This document shows, piece after piece, positions 33,111 to 43,263 of a DNA stretch of 64,000 bases. Each line of letters begins with the position of its first letter. Position 1 is the stretch's first letter. The position numbers and the translations under genes were made by a program. The notes under the pieces are model-generated. The model made no database searches. It saw nothing but the letters and a program-made list of their open reading frames with translations, and was not told the origin of the DNA. The stretch is from assembly GCF_009727055.1 (NCBI RefSeq), contig NC_052353.1, positions 59,347,667-59,411,666 on the forward strand, in the 5' to 3' direction. The stretch is from Benincasa hispida. Taxonomy: Eukaryota; Streptophyta; Magnoliopsida; Cucurbitales; Cucurbitaceae.

Positions 33111-33775
33111 ATGACTGTTAAAGTATGTTGTAAGGTTGTTGATTATATAAATAATAGTATTTTGTCAACATTAAGTGCAATATTTATATGTAAAAATTTG
33201 TAAAAATATGTTTTTATTTAATTGAATTCACATATAAAACAAGTGTTAAAGAATATTTAGACAAAAAATATGTATGTAGTTAAAAGGTATGTAGCATATA
33301 ACAAAATAAAATCATAAATTAAGATTTTTTCTTAGAACATTTTCTACCCAGAATTAGTAAAAATTGAGATTTGTTCTCCAATGATCCTCCAAATTTGGAG
33401 GAGTCGAAAGTGAAATTGTTAAAGAAATGTGGTGACATTCTATTGGCTGCTAAGATGATAAGGTAGATTCAATTAAAAAAATCATGATAAAGTAAAAATA
33501 CATAGCAACAATAGGAAGAAGATGATAATGAAATTCATGGAGAAAAATTAAAAACCAAAAGTTTTGATTTATCTGGTTTCTCATTTTATTTAACCATTTT
33601 TATGTAAGAAATGTAATGGGTTAATTGTTGTTCATTACTCAAGAAAGAAAGAAAGAAAATGCTTTAAAAATTAAAAGAAAAAACTGCAATATATATTTTA
33701 TTCAACAAAGATGGGCAGAATTATTGAATAAAAAGTTCTAAAACAAAAATAATAATCATAAAATCATATTATTTA
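33111..33775. other. AT-rich spacer, no gene seen
   Basis: Contains an (AAAG)n run near 33641-33658. No coding evidence. Confidence 0.4.
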
Positions 33776-34056
33776 GATCCCGTTTGGTAACCATTTTGTT
33801 TTTTATTTTTATTTTTGAAAATTAAGCTTATAAACCCTACTTTTATCTCCAAATTTATTTCTTTGTTATCTAATTTTTTTCCAATGGTTTAAAAAATCAA
33901 GCCAAATTTTGAAAACTAAAAAAAGTAGCTTTTTAAAGTTGTTTTTGTTCTGGAAATTTGACTAAGAATTCAATAATCATTTCAAGAAATGTGAAATAAA
34001 TAGACTTAATTTTTAAAAACCAAAAACTAAAAACGAAATGGTTACAAAATGGGATC
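33776..34056. mobile_element. MITE with 28-bp terminal inverted repeats
   Basis: The left end GATCCCGTTTGGTAACCATT and the inverse of the right end, GATCCCATTTTGTAACCATT, match over about 28 bases with few differences, in a 281-base non-coding element. The inverted match may extend three or four bases outward (TTTA/TTAA). I could not define the target duplication, so the superfamily is open. Confidence 0.7.
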
Positions 34057-34380
34057 TTAAAGTTTAAAAAACTGTATCAGATATCCTAGGCATATAAACT
34101 TAACTCTGCACCCCAAATACAGATATAAGAACTCAGAACAAATAATTCTGCACCCTAAATACAGACATATCAACTCCACAGATATATGAATTTCACAAAC
34201 ATATGAACTCCAGACATCCTATCTCAACTTAATGCCCCAAATAACTTAATTTTGTATACATATGTTATTAAATTTTGGGGTTTCGACATAAATGGGCTTA
34301 AAATAGGAGCTATATTAGATTAATATTTTGAACATTTCATTTTTTTTTTTTACAAAAAAGACTTGATTTTTTTTTTCCAC
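34057..34380. other. Spacer, no gene seen
   Basis: 'ctgcacccaaatacagatat' type phrases are repeated two or three times between 34090 and 34200. No coding. Confidence 0.35.
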
Positions 34381-34575
34381 TAATGTCAGTGGCTATTTAC
34401 AATTTAGCCTTTGGTCCCACACACATATATAATTGTGATTCTCTCATCTTTATGCACAGACTTAGGGCTTCACTCCCATTAATGTTTCTTTTTAAAAAAG
34501 AAAAATCATTGACCCCTCAGCCGGCATTCGCCCGTCAGATTCAACTAACTGTCGCTGTCATTGTTCACCAGTCCA

Positions 34576-34690
34576 CCATTCGCCTATCAGATTCGATCAT
34601 CGTTCGCCAGTCCACTGTGCGCCATTCGCCTATCAGATTCGATCATCTTTCGCCAGTCCACTGTGCGCCATTCGTCCTCATTCATCAGTC
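34576..34690. repeat. 46-bp tandem repeat
   Basis: Copies start at 34576 and 34622, and a diverging third starts at 34668. Each opens CCATTCGCCTATCAGATTCG. The open frame of 128 codons across 34383-34769 owes its length largely to these repeats and shows no known domain. A GAGGTAAGCC donor-like site follows at about 34761. Confidence 0.7.
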
Positions 34691-34769
34691 GTTTGCTCGT
34701 CAAAATCGGTCGTTCGTCCTAATTCATCTACCGTTTTCCATCATCATCGACTTTCGGTTGTCGAGGTAA

Positions 34770-36976
34770 GCCGCTAGTCGTATTCTCGTTGATTCTTTCT
34801 CCCATTCACGATTTGTTACCTTCGTTTGTGTTGTGCACTAAGATCTAGTTCCCTATACAGATCCGTGGTAACCATGACTGAAGAAGAATAAGAGATGAAA
34901 ATTGAGGGTTATGTATTATAAACCTCTATATGAAGATGGGGAGATGAAGATGGACTTTGTTCGTGCCGCCTATACAGATCCGTCGCATCAAGACCGAGGA
35001 GAACTTTTTTTTTTTTTTCCTTAAACTCTAAATATATATGTTATAAACCCCCAAGGGAATATACATTCCTTTACTTGATATATGTGAATTATATACTGTT
35101 GTATATACCATTGTTTATTTAACATATATTGTGATTTTTATTCAATATTAAGTCAATATGTGATTTATATACTGTGTGATATCTAATAAATAAATTCGAT
35201 TAAACAATATATACTCTTAATTTTGTATATTGTAATATCTACTGATCTTAATTTTGTATATGTTCCAAGGTATATTAACAATGTTTCAAGGTATTTGTTA
35301 TAATATAAAAATTAATTGAGATTTTTTTTATTTAGATTTTATGTGTATTGTGATATATATAAATTTTGATGTGTTGGGATTTCTGATTACTTAAATAGAT
35401 ATATATACTGTAAATGAAATTTATGATATATATTGCTATTTATGATATAAATTATGTATATATCATGGTATATTTCATATATTAGATTATACGATGATTT
35501 ATGTCAAACATTGAATCAATATCTAATTTATATACTATGATATATTTCATATATTGATTAAAATATTTTCAAATACCTAACAAAATATTCTAAAGTATAT
35601 TTTAAATAGCCATGATTCCGCAATAAAAAAAAAAGTGAAACAAATGGAAATAAAAAAATAAAATTTTATCAAATGCATTTTCTCTCTCCAATTAAATTAA
35701 ATAAAGAAAAAACTCTTAACAAATAAATGCATTTTCTCTCTCCATTTGAAAAAATGAAAAAAAAATCATATTAAATACATATTCTCTCTCCATAATAAAT
35801 ACATTTTCTCTCTCTATTATTAAGAAAGTTTAGAAAATAAGGAAATATAAATAAAAATCAGGAATAAAAATAATAAAAAATAGTAAATTTGTGAAAAAAA
35901 TAATACTAAAAATCTTTCTTGAAAAAATTTGAATTTAAAGACATTTTTTAAATATATGGCCTAAAAAAGATGTTTTATGTAAAAATCTCTTAAATTTTAT
36001 AAAAGAGTCTAATATATAGGTCTTCTTACGTTCAACTTTTTTCTTTGGTTCTTGATTTCAAATTGTGTCTAATAAACCTTTAATCTATTCAACGTCTTTT
36101 TTAAAGAAAAAGAAAAAAAAGAATATTGCAACTACTCGACACAAAATTGAAAGTTTAGAGTTTTATACCACAAAATTCAATTATAACTTTTATAGATCTA
36201 TAAACTTCTAAAAATTTTGAACACGTCACGAAGTTTTAAAAAAAAAATGTCACGGACTTAGGGACCCATTTAGATTTAAAAACTTAGAAACTTTGAGATT
36301 TATTAGGCATTAAAGATATCCAAATTCCTTTTAAAGTTTAGACACTTTTCTTGCATAAGCTCAAAAGCTTTTGTTCTTAAACTTTTAACTTAATCTAATA
36401 TGTTTCTATAATTTGTTATTTGTATATAAATGGGGTTGGAGGAGAATCTTTTATTTCCTTATTTATATGCTCCTAATTTTTTTAATAAATTTTTATTTCA
36501 CCCTATCGGATATGACATAATTCTTTTAGTGTAGATATTTATTGAGTCAAGTAGATGCAATTGATACCGACAAAATATAACTCTTTAAATTTGGACGTGA
36601 TTCTTCGAATGTATGTTTTGTTAAGTACAATAGATATAATTGATAGTAATAAAATGCAATTGTTTAGGTAGAGATAGCTTTATTTCGAATTGTTGCATCA
36701 TTTTACGTAGGGATGATGAATTGGTGTATTCTTTTTGCATATGGGTGAAAGGCATGTATAACAAAATAATAATAATAATAATAAATAAATAAATAACGCA
36801 TTTGATTACATTCTTAAAAAATAATTTCATGTGATGTAAGTTTAGAGAAAATTAAAAAATAGAAATAAAAGGTTTTGCAAACAAATTTATTAGCTATAGA
36901 CGAAAATAGATTCTTGAAGAGGAGATAAATCCTTGATTAAAGAAACAAAGATATGATAACTTTGTAGTATCAATTA
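34770..36976. other. AT-rich spacer with short repeats, no gene seen
   Basis: CCTATACAGATCCGT occurs twice (near 34851 and 34968). A word of the type AATACATTTTCTCTCTCCA recurs about four or five times between 35671 and 35818. An (AAT)n run lies near 36762-36796. No protein domain is visible. Confidence 0.45.
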
Positions 36977-37572
36977 AGGGTGTTCATGGGTTGGATTGGA
37001 TTGGGTTGAAAGACTTTTTAGACTCAACCCAATTGTTCAGGTTGTAAAATTCTTCAACCCAAATAACTTTTATTAAAAAAAATGAACCCAACCCAACCCA
37101 ACCATTTGGTTCGGGTTAATCGGGTCATTTATTTAAAATTTTGTTCTAAAAAGAAGCAAAACATAAATATGTAAAAATCTAATTTAATTATTTTCATATA
37201 TTGAATTAAGAATAAGATTAACGACTCAATTTCAATTTATGTAGTGAAATTTTTTTTTCTAAAGTGCAAAGAAACTCTTAAGAGTAAATTATTCAAAAAA
37301 AAATATTGGAATTAAATAAAATTAAAATCAATATATGTATAAATAATTGTGTTATAAGTAATAAAAAAATATATTTTAAAGTTAATAATAAATTCGGATC
37401 GGTTCGAGTTGGTTTGGGTTATGTTAGTTGAACTAATGAACCAACCCAACTCATAAAATTTTCATTTATTTGAACTCAACCTAACCCAAATGAGTTGATA
37501 ACTCAACCCAAACCGCACGGATTGAGTTGAGTTGATCGATTTTTCGGGTCATCAAGTTTTTTGAACACCCCT
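36977..37572 (+). mobile_element. 596-bp non-autonomous element with GGGTGTTCA ends
   Basis: Terminal inverted repeats AGGGTGTTCA (36977-36986) and TGAACACCCCT (37562-37572) bound a non-coding element. Its subterminal parts are rich in GGGTTGGGTT/AACCCAACCC words and carry GGTTCGGGTTAATCGGG-type blocks. A partial inverted copy lies at 27838-28232. The plan fits hAT-type MITEs; an 8-bp target duplication is not clear. Confidence 0.6.
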
Positions 37573-37600
37573 AGTCTTAATGTTGATATAATATCTCAAT

Positions 37601-37961
37601 TATTATGAATATCATAATAATAAATAGATGTCGATTGTTTAGTGTCCCAAAACCATTTGTCATCCTTCATGTTGTCCATGTGTCTTGTAATTATTCATGC
37701 TTGGTGTCCATGTAATAACACATCCTACTTATCACTTTGCCTATAAATAGTAGTATTTGGTGGATCTTAAAATTACACATATATTGGTGAGAATTTCACT
37801 TCAAAATTTCACTAATTTTCATATTATCCAACTTTACAATTTTAGTTATTTTATGTTTTTAGTTATGTTATTTTATATATTCAATATTGTTATATAAATA
37901 TATTATTATATTATATTTTCTCTATATATGTGTTCCTGTTGTGCTCCTCAAATTCACAACA
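37601..37961 (+). repeat. 5' LTR of copia element A
   Basis: Starts TATTATGAATATCATAATAA (the usual TG start appears changed) and ends TTCACAACA. It contains a TATA-like CCTATAAATAGTAG near 37740. Confidence 0.85.
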
Positions 37962-37978
37962 CGTTATCCGCACGAGCT
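37962..37978 (+). other. Primer-binding region
   Basis: CGTTATCCGCACGAGC directly after the LTR resembles the CGTTATCAGCACGA word of copia elements that prime with an internal tRNA-iMet fragment. Assigned from position and wording. Confidence 0.5.
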
Positions 37979-38123
37979 CTTATCGTTTTTCCCGCTAAAG
38001 GCAGGTTTTAAAGGTATGTCGATTTTTTCCTCTTCATTATTATTAATAAATTTAATGTTATTTTGCATATTCAATATCTATTGAATTTCTAATATAAATA
38101 CAATATTTTATGATAGTGTTGCC

Positions 38124-39160
38124 ATGACAGATCTCACAAAATTAGAATTTGTCGCCCTTAATATTAATGACAATAATTATTTTTCAAATGTACTTGATGC
38201 TGAAATTTACCTAGATGCTATGAACTTGAGAGAAACAATTAAAGAAGGAAATACGATATCCAGGATAAAGTAAAAGCTACGATTTCCCTTCGTCATCATA
38301 TCCACGAGGGATTGGAAATGAAGTATCTTACAATAAAAGATCCAAGTATATTGTGAAAAATTTTGAAAGAGAGGTATGATCATAAAAAAATAGTTATTCT
38401 TCTTAAAGCTCGTTTTGAGTTGATACACTTGAGGCTACAAGATTTCAAATCAGTAAGTGATTACAACTCCGCATTATTTAAAACCAGTTCAAAATTTTGT
38501 TATGCAAAGAAAAAAAATTACTGATGTTGATATGTTAGAGAAGACATTTTCTACATTTCATGTCTCGAATATACTCCTGCAGCAGAATATCGAGAGTAAG
38601 GTTTTAAATCGTATTCTAAATTAATTTCATGTTTTCTCGTGGCCGAACAAAATAACGAGTTATTGATGAAAAATCATGAATCTCGACCAACCAGAACGAC
38701 ACTATTCCTTGAAGTGAATGCTGTGAATTTTAATAATAATCGTGGTCAAGGCCATGGCGCGGTTGAGGTCGTGACCATGGCCGAGGAAGAAATAATTATT
38801 ATTTTCATGGTTGTCATTTTAATCATTCAAATTTCAAAATAACCACACAAAATGATGATCACAAAGGAAAAACTCCACAAGATAAGAGTTCAAAAAGTGT
38901 TGAAAATAAATGCTTCCGATGTGAAATGACTGGGCATATGACAAATTTGGATGTGACAGACTTCTTTAAATCTATCAAGCTTCCCTGAAGGAAAAAGGAA
39001 AAAAAATGTGGAGGTAAATTTGTCATACCAGGATAATGATATATTTGACACATCCCATATGACAAATTTGGATGTGGCGGACTTCTTTGAATCTCCTGGA
39101 GAGAATATTGGCGTAGTTGATGAAATATCAAGCATTTCTTTTGATTTTGAGAATATCTAA
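38124..39160 (+). pseudogene. Copia element A gag
   Basis: ATG at 38124 opens MTDLTKLEFVALNINDNNYF, a typical Gag start with the 'LDINGxNYxxW'-like phrase. Frames then shift repeatedly past stops near 38272, 38330 and 38357. A nucleocapsid knuckle starts CFRCEMTGH (38911-38937), but its remaining part is replaced by a duplicated downstream segment. The tail carries NVEVNLSYQDNDIFDT and NLDVADFFES. It is non-functional. Confidence 0.75.
38935..39094. repeat. Local 39-bp duplication within gag
   Basis: Bases 38935-38973 and 39056-39094 match except for three substitutions. Both encode HMTNLDV-DFF-S. The second copy is in the expected family position; the first overwrites the C-terminal half of the zinc knuckle. 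Confidence 0.75.
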
Positions 39161-39376
39161 ACTTGATGTTATTGTTTTCTTTTACCCATCTTCATGTTTT
39201 TTAGTAACTTTTCTATATTTTAAGTGTTGTTTTTCTTATAATAATTATTTTTTTTTAATGAAGAAACACGAATCATTTTCATATGTTGGGTGATTAAAAA
39301 ATGAGCAAAGAAGATCTATGTCTGACAGACAGTGTAACTACACACAATACTTACAAATAAAAAATACTTTTCCAAA

Positions 39377-39961
39377 TTGACAATGGTGAAAGTAAAAGTA
39401 ATTACAATATCAGGTTCTGCAAATTTAATCGAAGGTTTTCGAAAAGCAAATATTATTTTGCCTAGAGGAACAAAATTTACAATTGACAATAAATTGTTCT
39501 CTAGTCAATCAAAGAGAAATCCTCTAAGTTTTAAAGATATACGTTGCAATGGTTATCATATTAAGACTGATAGTAAGAATAATGTGGAATATCTATATAT
39601 CGTATCCATTGTTTCAAATGAAAAACATATATTGGAAGAGTTGCCTGCTTTATTTTCTAGATTATATAATACTCATATACGAGAAATTGAAACATATGCA
39701 ACAATGAACCTGAAGTTCATGAATCCAGACATATTTACAATTTGGCATGACCGATTGGGTCATCCAGGATCTATAATGATGAGGAGAATTATTGAGAATT
39801 TAAATGGACATCCATTGAAGAGCCAAAATATTCTTCAATCTAATAAATTATCATGTGATGTTTGCTCTCAAGGAAAATTGATAATTAGACCATCACTAGC
39901 TAAAGTGAGAACTGAATCACCTGCATTTTTAGAACGAATTCATTATATGTGGACCAATTAA
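39377..39961 (+). pseudogene. Copia element A protease end and GAG-pre-integrase
   Basis: A 194-codon frame holds the C-terminal protease region (ISGSANLIEGFRKANIILPRG) and then the pre-integrase zinc domain: IWHDRLGHPGSIMMRRIIEN, followed by SCDVCSQGKLIIRPS. The protease DSGA motif would lie upstream in a broken frame (about 39300-39370). It ends at a TAA near the start of the integrase. Confidence 0.8.
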
Positions 39962-40740
39962 CCCACCAAGTAGACCATTTAGATATTTTATGGTATTAAT
40001 AGATGCATCGAGTAGATAGTCACACGTGTACTTATTATCAAGCCAAAATCTTGCATTTGCAAGATTACTTGCTCAAATAATTAAGTTAAGAGCACAATTT
40101 TCTAATTATACAATTAAAACCATTCGTCTTGATAATGCTGCTGAATTTACATCCCAAGCTTTTGATAATTATTGTATGTTAATTGGGATAAGTGTTGAAC
40201 ATCCTGTAGCTCATGTTTATACATAAAATAGTTTAGCAGAATCATTTATAAAACGTTTGCAATTAATTGCAAGACCATTACTTATGAGAGCTAAGCTTCC
40301 TTCATCTGTATAGGGACATGCTATTTTGCATGTACTGTCACTTCTATGCTTTAGGCCAGTAGCTTATCATAAGCACTCGCCATTACAATTAGTTTATGGT
40401 CATGAGCAAAATATGTCCCATCTGAAAATTTTTTGGTGTACAGTATATGTTTCAATTGCTCCACCACAACGCACTAAGATGGATCCTTAAAAGATGTTAG
40501 GAATATATGTTGGATATGATTCCCCATTAATTATTAAATATCTTGAATCCCTAACGGGTGATGTACTTACTGCACGATTTTCTTATTGTCATTTTAATGA
40601 GACAAATTTTTCAACATTAGGGCGAGAATTAAGAAGTTGGAAAAAGAAATTACATGGAATGAATTGTTATTGTCTCATTTGGAATCCCGTACAGATCAAT
40701 GTGAACTTAAAGTTCAAAAAATAATTCATTTGTAAAATAT
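39962..40740 (+). pseudogene. Copia element A integrase
   Basis: Integrase core phrases are spread over several frames: RPFRYFMVLIDAS near 39975-40015, KTIRLDNAAEFTSQAFDNYC at 40120-40180 (second catalytic Asp), and HPVAHVYT with a stop where QNG would follow. C-terminal pieces include SPLQLVYGHEQNMSHLKIF and KMLGIYVGYDSP (40494 onward). Multiple stops are present. Confidence 0.8.
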
Positions 40741-41160
40741 AGCAAATCAATTACCATATGCATTTATAGATGCAAAGAAAGTAACTAGGTCACATATACC
40801 AACTACAAATGTTTCATCGAAAATTGATATCTCAACACAACAAGTTGTCACTAATAAGTTTGGAACATTCCAGAAGCGTGGTAGACCGGTGGGTTCCAAA
40901 AATAAAAATCCTTGAAAACGAAAAATAATTAATGGTGAAAAAGACTTGGTTGAGGATGTAAATACCTATGAAGAAATCCTCGACATGACTAGTGAGGAAG
41001 GTGAAATACCTAAAGATAATAATGAGATTTCAATAAACTATGTCATGTCAGGAAAAAGATGGAATCATACTAATGTAATTATTGACAACATTTTTGCATA
41101 TAATATTGCTCTTGATATTATATCTAAAAATAAGGATCCTGGACCAAAATCTGTTGAAGA
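40741..41160 (+). pseudogene. Copia element A linker
   Basis: A low-conservation stretch between integrase and reverse transcriptase, including KRGRPVGSKNKNP (near 40875) and an acidic segment at 40946-41030. No catalytic motif. Confidence 0.6.
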
Positions 41161-41960
41161 ATGTTGATATAGAAAAGACCGACTTCAGTGGAAAGAAGCA
41201 ATCGAGGCAGAAAAAACTCACTTTAAAAACGTCAGGATTTTTTACCAGTAGTCCAAACACCAAAAGGTGTTAACGTGTGGGATACAAATGGGTATTTGTG
41301 AGGAAAAGAAATGAAAATAATGAGGTCATAAGATATAAAGCAAGACTAATTGCAAAAAAAAATTTCACAAAGACCTGGTATTGATTATAAGGAGATATAT
41401 TCTCTAGTGGTGGATGCAATTACACTAAGATATTTAATTGGCTTGATTGTGTATAAAAGTCTGCATATGCATCTTCTGGATGTAGTCACAACACATTTAT
41501 ATGGATCTCTTGATAATGATATTTATATGAGAATCCAAGAAAGATTTAAGGTACCTGAAACATATACATCAAATTTTCAGGAATGGTATTTCATAAAATT
41601 ACAGAGATCACTATATGGATTGAAACAATCAAGATGTATATGGTACAATCGCTTGAGTGGATATTTATTGAAAGAATGATATCAAAATAATCCAATATAT
41701 CCGTGTGTTTTTATAAAGAAATCACAATAGGGATTTGTTATTATAACTGTATATGTTGATGACTTGAATATAATTGGAACTCTTGAAGAGCTTTCAAAAG
41801 CAATAGAATATCTTAAGAAAGAACTTGAGAAGAAAGATCTCAAAAAAATAAAATTTTGTCTTGGTTTGCAAATTGAGCATTTAGTAGATGAAATATTTAT
41901 TCATTAGTCAACTTATATAGGAAATTTTTTTGAAAAGATTTTATATAGACAAAGCACATC
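41161..41960 (+). pseudogene. Copia element A reverse transcriptase
   Basis: RVT_2 motifs in order: GYKWVFVRKRNENNEVIRYK, then RLIAKKNF/RPGIDYKEIYSLVVDAITLRYL, LHMHLLDVVTTHLYGSLDNDIYM, SLYGLKQSRCIWYNRL, and the active site as TVYVDDLNIIGT near 41747-41782. DLKKIKFCLGLQIEHL follows. Frameshifts lie near 41365 and 41680, with stops near 41679 and 41730. Confidence 0.85.
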
Positions 41961-42760
41961 CATTAAATATTCCAATGGAAGTTCATTCATTGGATATAAA
42001 TAAAGATATATTTCGACTTCGAGAATATAATGAAGAACTTCTTGGTCCTAAAGTACTATATCTTAGTGCAATTGGTGTACTTATGTCTTTTGCTAATAAT
42101 ACAAGACCATATATTGCATTTTCAGTAAATTTATTAGCTAGATATAGTTCTTCTCCTACAAAAAGACATTGGAATGTAATTAAACGTATATTCCGTTGTC
42201 TCCGAGGAACAATCGATATGGGTTTATTTTATTAAAAAAAAATCAAATTTTGATCTAGTTGGTTATGTAGATTATGGTTATTTATCTAATCCACATAAAG
42301 CTAGATCTCAAACAAGTTATCTATTCACATGTGGAGAAATTGCTATATCATGGCGATCGGTGAAACAGACTATAGAGGCCACTTCCTCAAATCATGTTGA
42401 AATTCTTGCAATTCACGAGGCTAGTCGAGAATGTGTATGGTTATGGTAATGACTCAGCACATTCGTGAAACGTGTGACTTGTCTTCTAATAAAAATCTTC
42501 CAACAATATTATACGAAGACAACACAGCTTGCATAACCCAAATCAAAGAAAGATATATTAAAGGAGATAGAAAAAAACATATTTCATCGAAACTTTTCTA
42601 CACTCATGATCTTGAAGAAAATGACAACATCACTGTACAATAAATTTATTCGGAGGATAACCTGACAGACTTATTTACAAAGGCATTACCAACAACAAAT
42701 TTTGAAAAATTGGTACACAACATTGGAATGCGGCGACACAGAGATCTTAAGTGATGTTTT
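41961..42760 (+). pseudogene. Copia element A RNase H
   Basis: Contains NTRPYIAFSVNLLARYSSSP, GTIDMGLFY, the RSQTSYLFTCGEIAISWRSVKQT-like region, then LYEDNTACITQIKERYIKGD, HISSKLFYTHDLEEND and the terminal KALPTTNFEKLVHNIGMRR. Internal stops near 42233, 42448 and 42641 break it. Confidence 0.85.
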
Positions 42761-42910
42761 CGTGAAGAAGAGTAAATATATTATAGTCTTTTAGGAGTAT
42801 ATATTATATGAAATATGTACTCTTTTTCATTCACCAAGGTTTTTTCCCATTAGATTTTTCCTAATAAAGTTTTAATGAGGTATATTTCATATATATATAT
42901 AGACATCTAA

Positions 42911-42917
42911 CGGGGAA
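42911..42917 (+). other. Polypurine tract remnant
   Basis: CGGGGAA lies directly before the 3' LTR, in the expected position. Confidence 0.6.
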
Positions 42918-43263
42918 TATTATGAATATTATAATAATAAATAAATACCCATTACTTAGTGTCCCAAAGTCATGTGTCACCATTCATGTTGTCCATGTGC
43001 CTTGTAATTATTCATGTTTGGTGTCCATGCAAGTTTACATTCTACTTGTCACTTTGCCTATAAATAGTGGTATTTGGTGGATCTTAAAATTACACATACA
43101 TATTGGTGAGAATTCCACTTCAAAATTCCACTAATTTTCACATTATCCAATTTTATAATTTGAGTTATTTTATGTTTTTATTTATCTTATTTTATATACT
43201 TAATGTACTATATTATATTTTCTCTATATCCGTGTTTCCATTGTGTTCCTCAAATTCACAACA
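42918..43263 (+). repeat. 3' LTR of copia element A
   Basis: Starts TATTATGAATATTATAATAA and ends TTCACAACA. It aligns along its length with 37601-37961 and is 15 bases shorter. Confidence 0.85.

Larger units (their letters stand above)
37601..43263 (+). mobile_element. Ty1/copia retrotransposon, element A
   Basis: Short LTRs (37601-37961 and 42918-43263), a primer-binding region, gag, protease/pre-integrase, integrase, reverse transcriptase and RNase H follow in copia order on the plus strand. Flanks read TCAAT before and TTAAT after, a 4 of 5 match to a target duplication. The coding region is cut by many stops and frameshifts, so it is dead. The LTRs differ by small indels and scattered substitutions. 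Confidence 0.88.
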
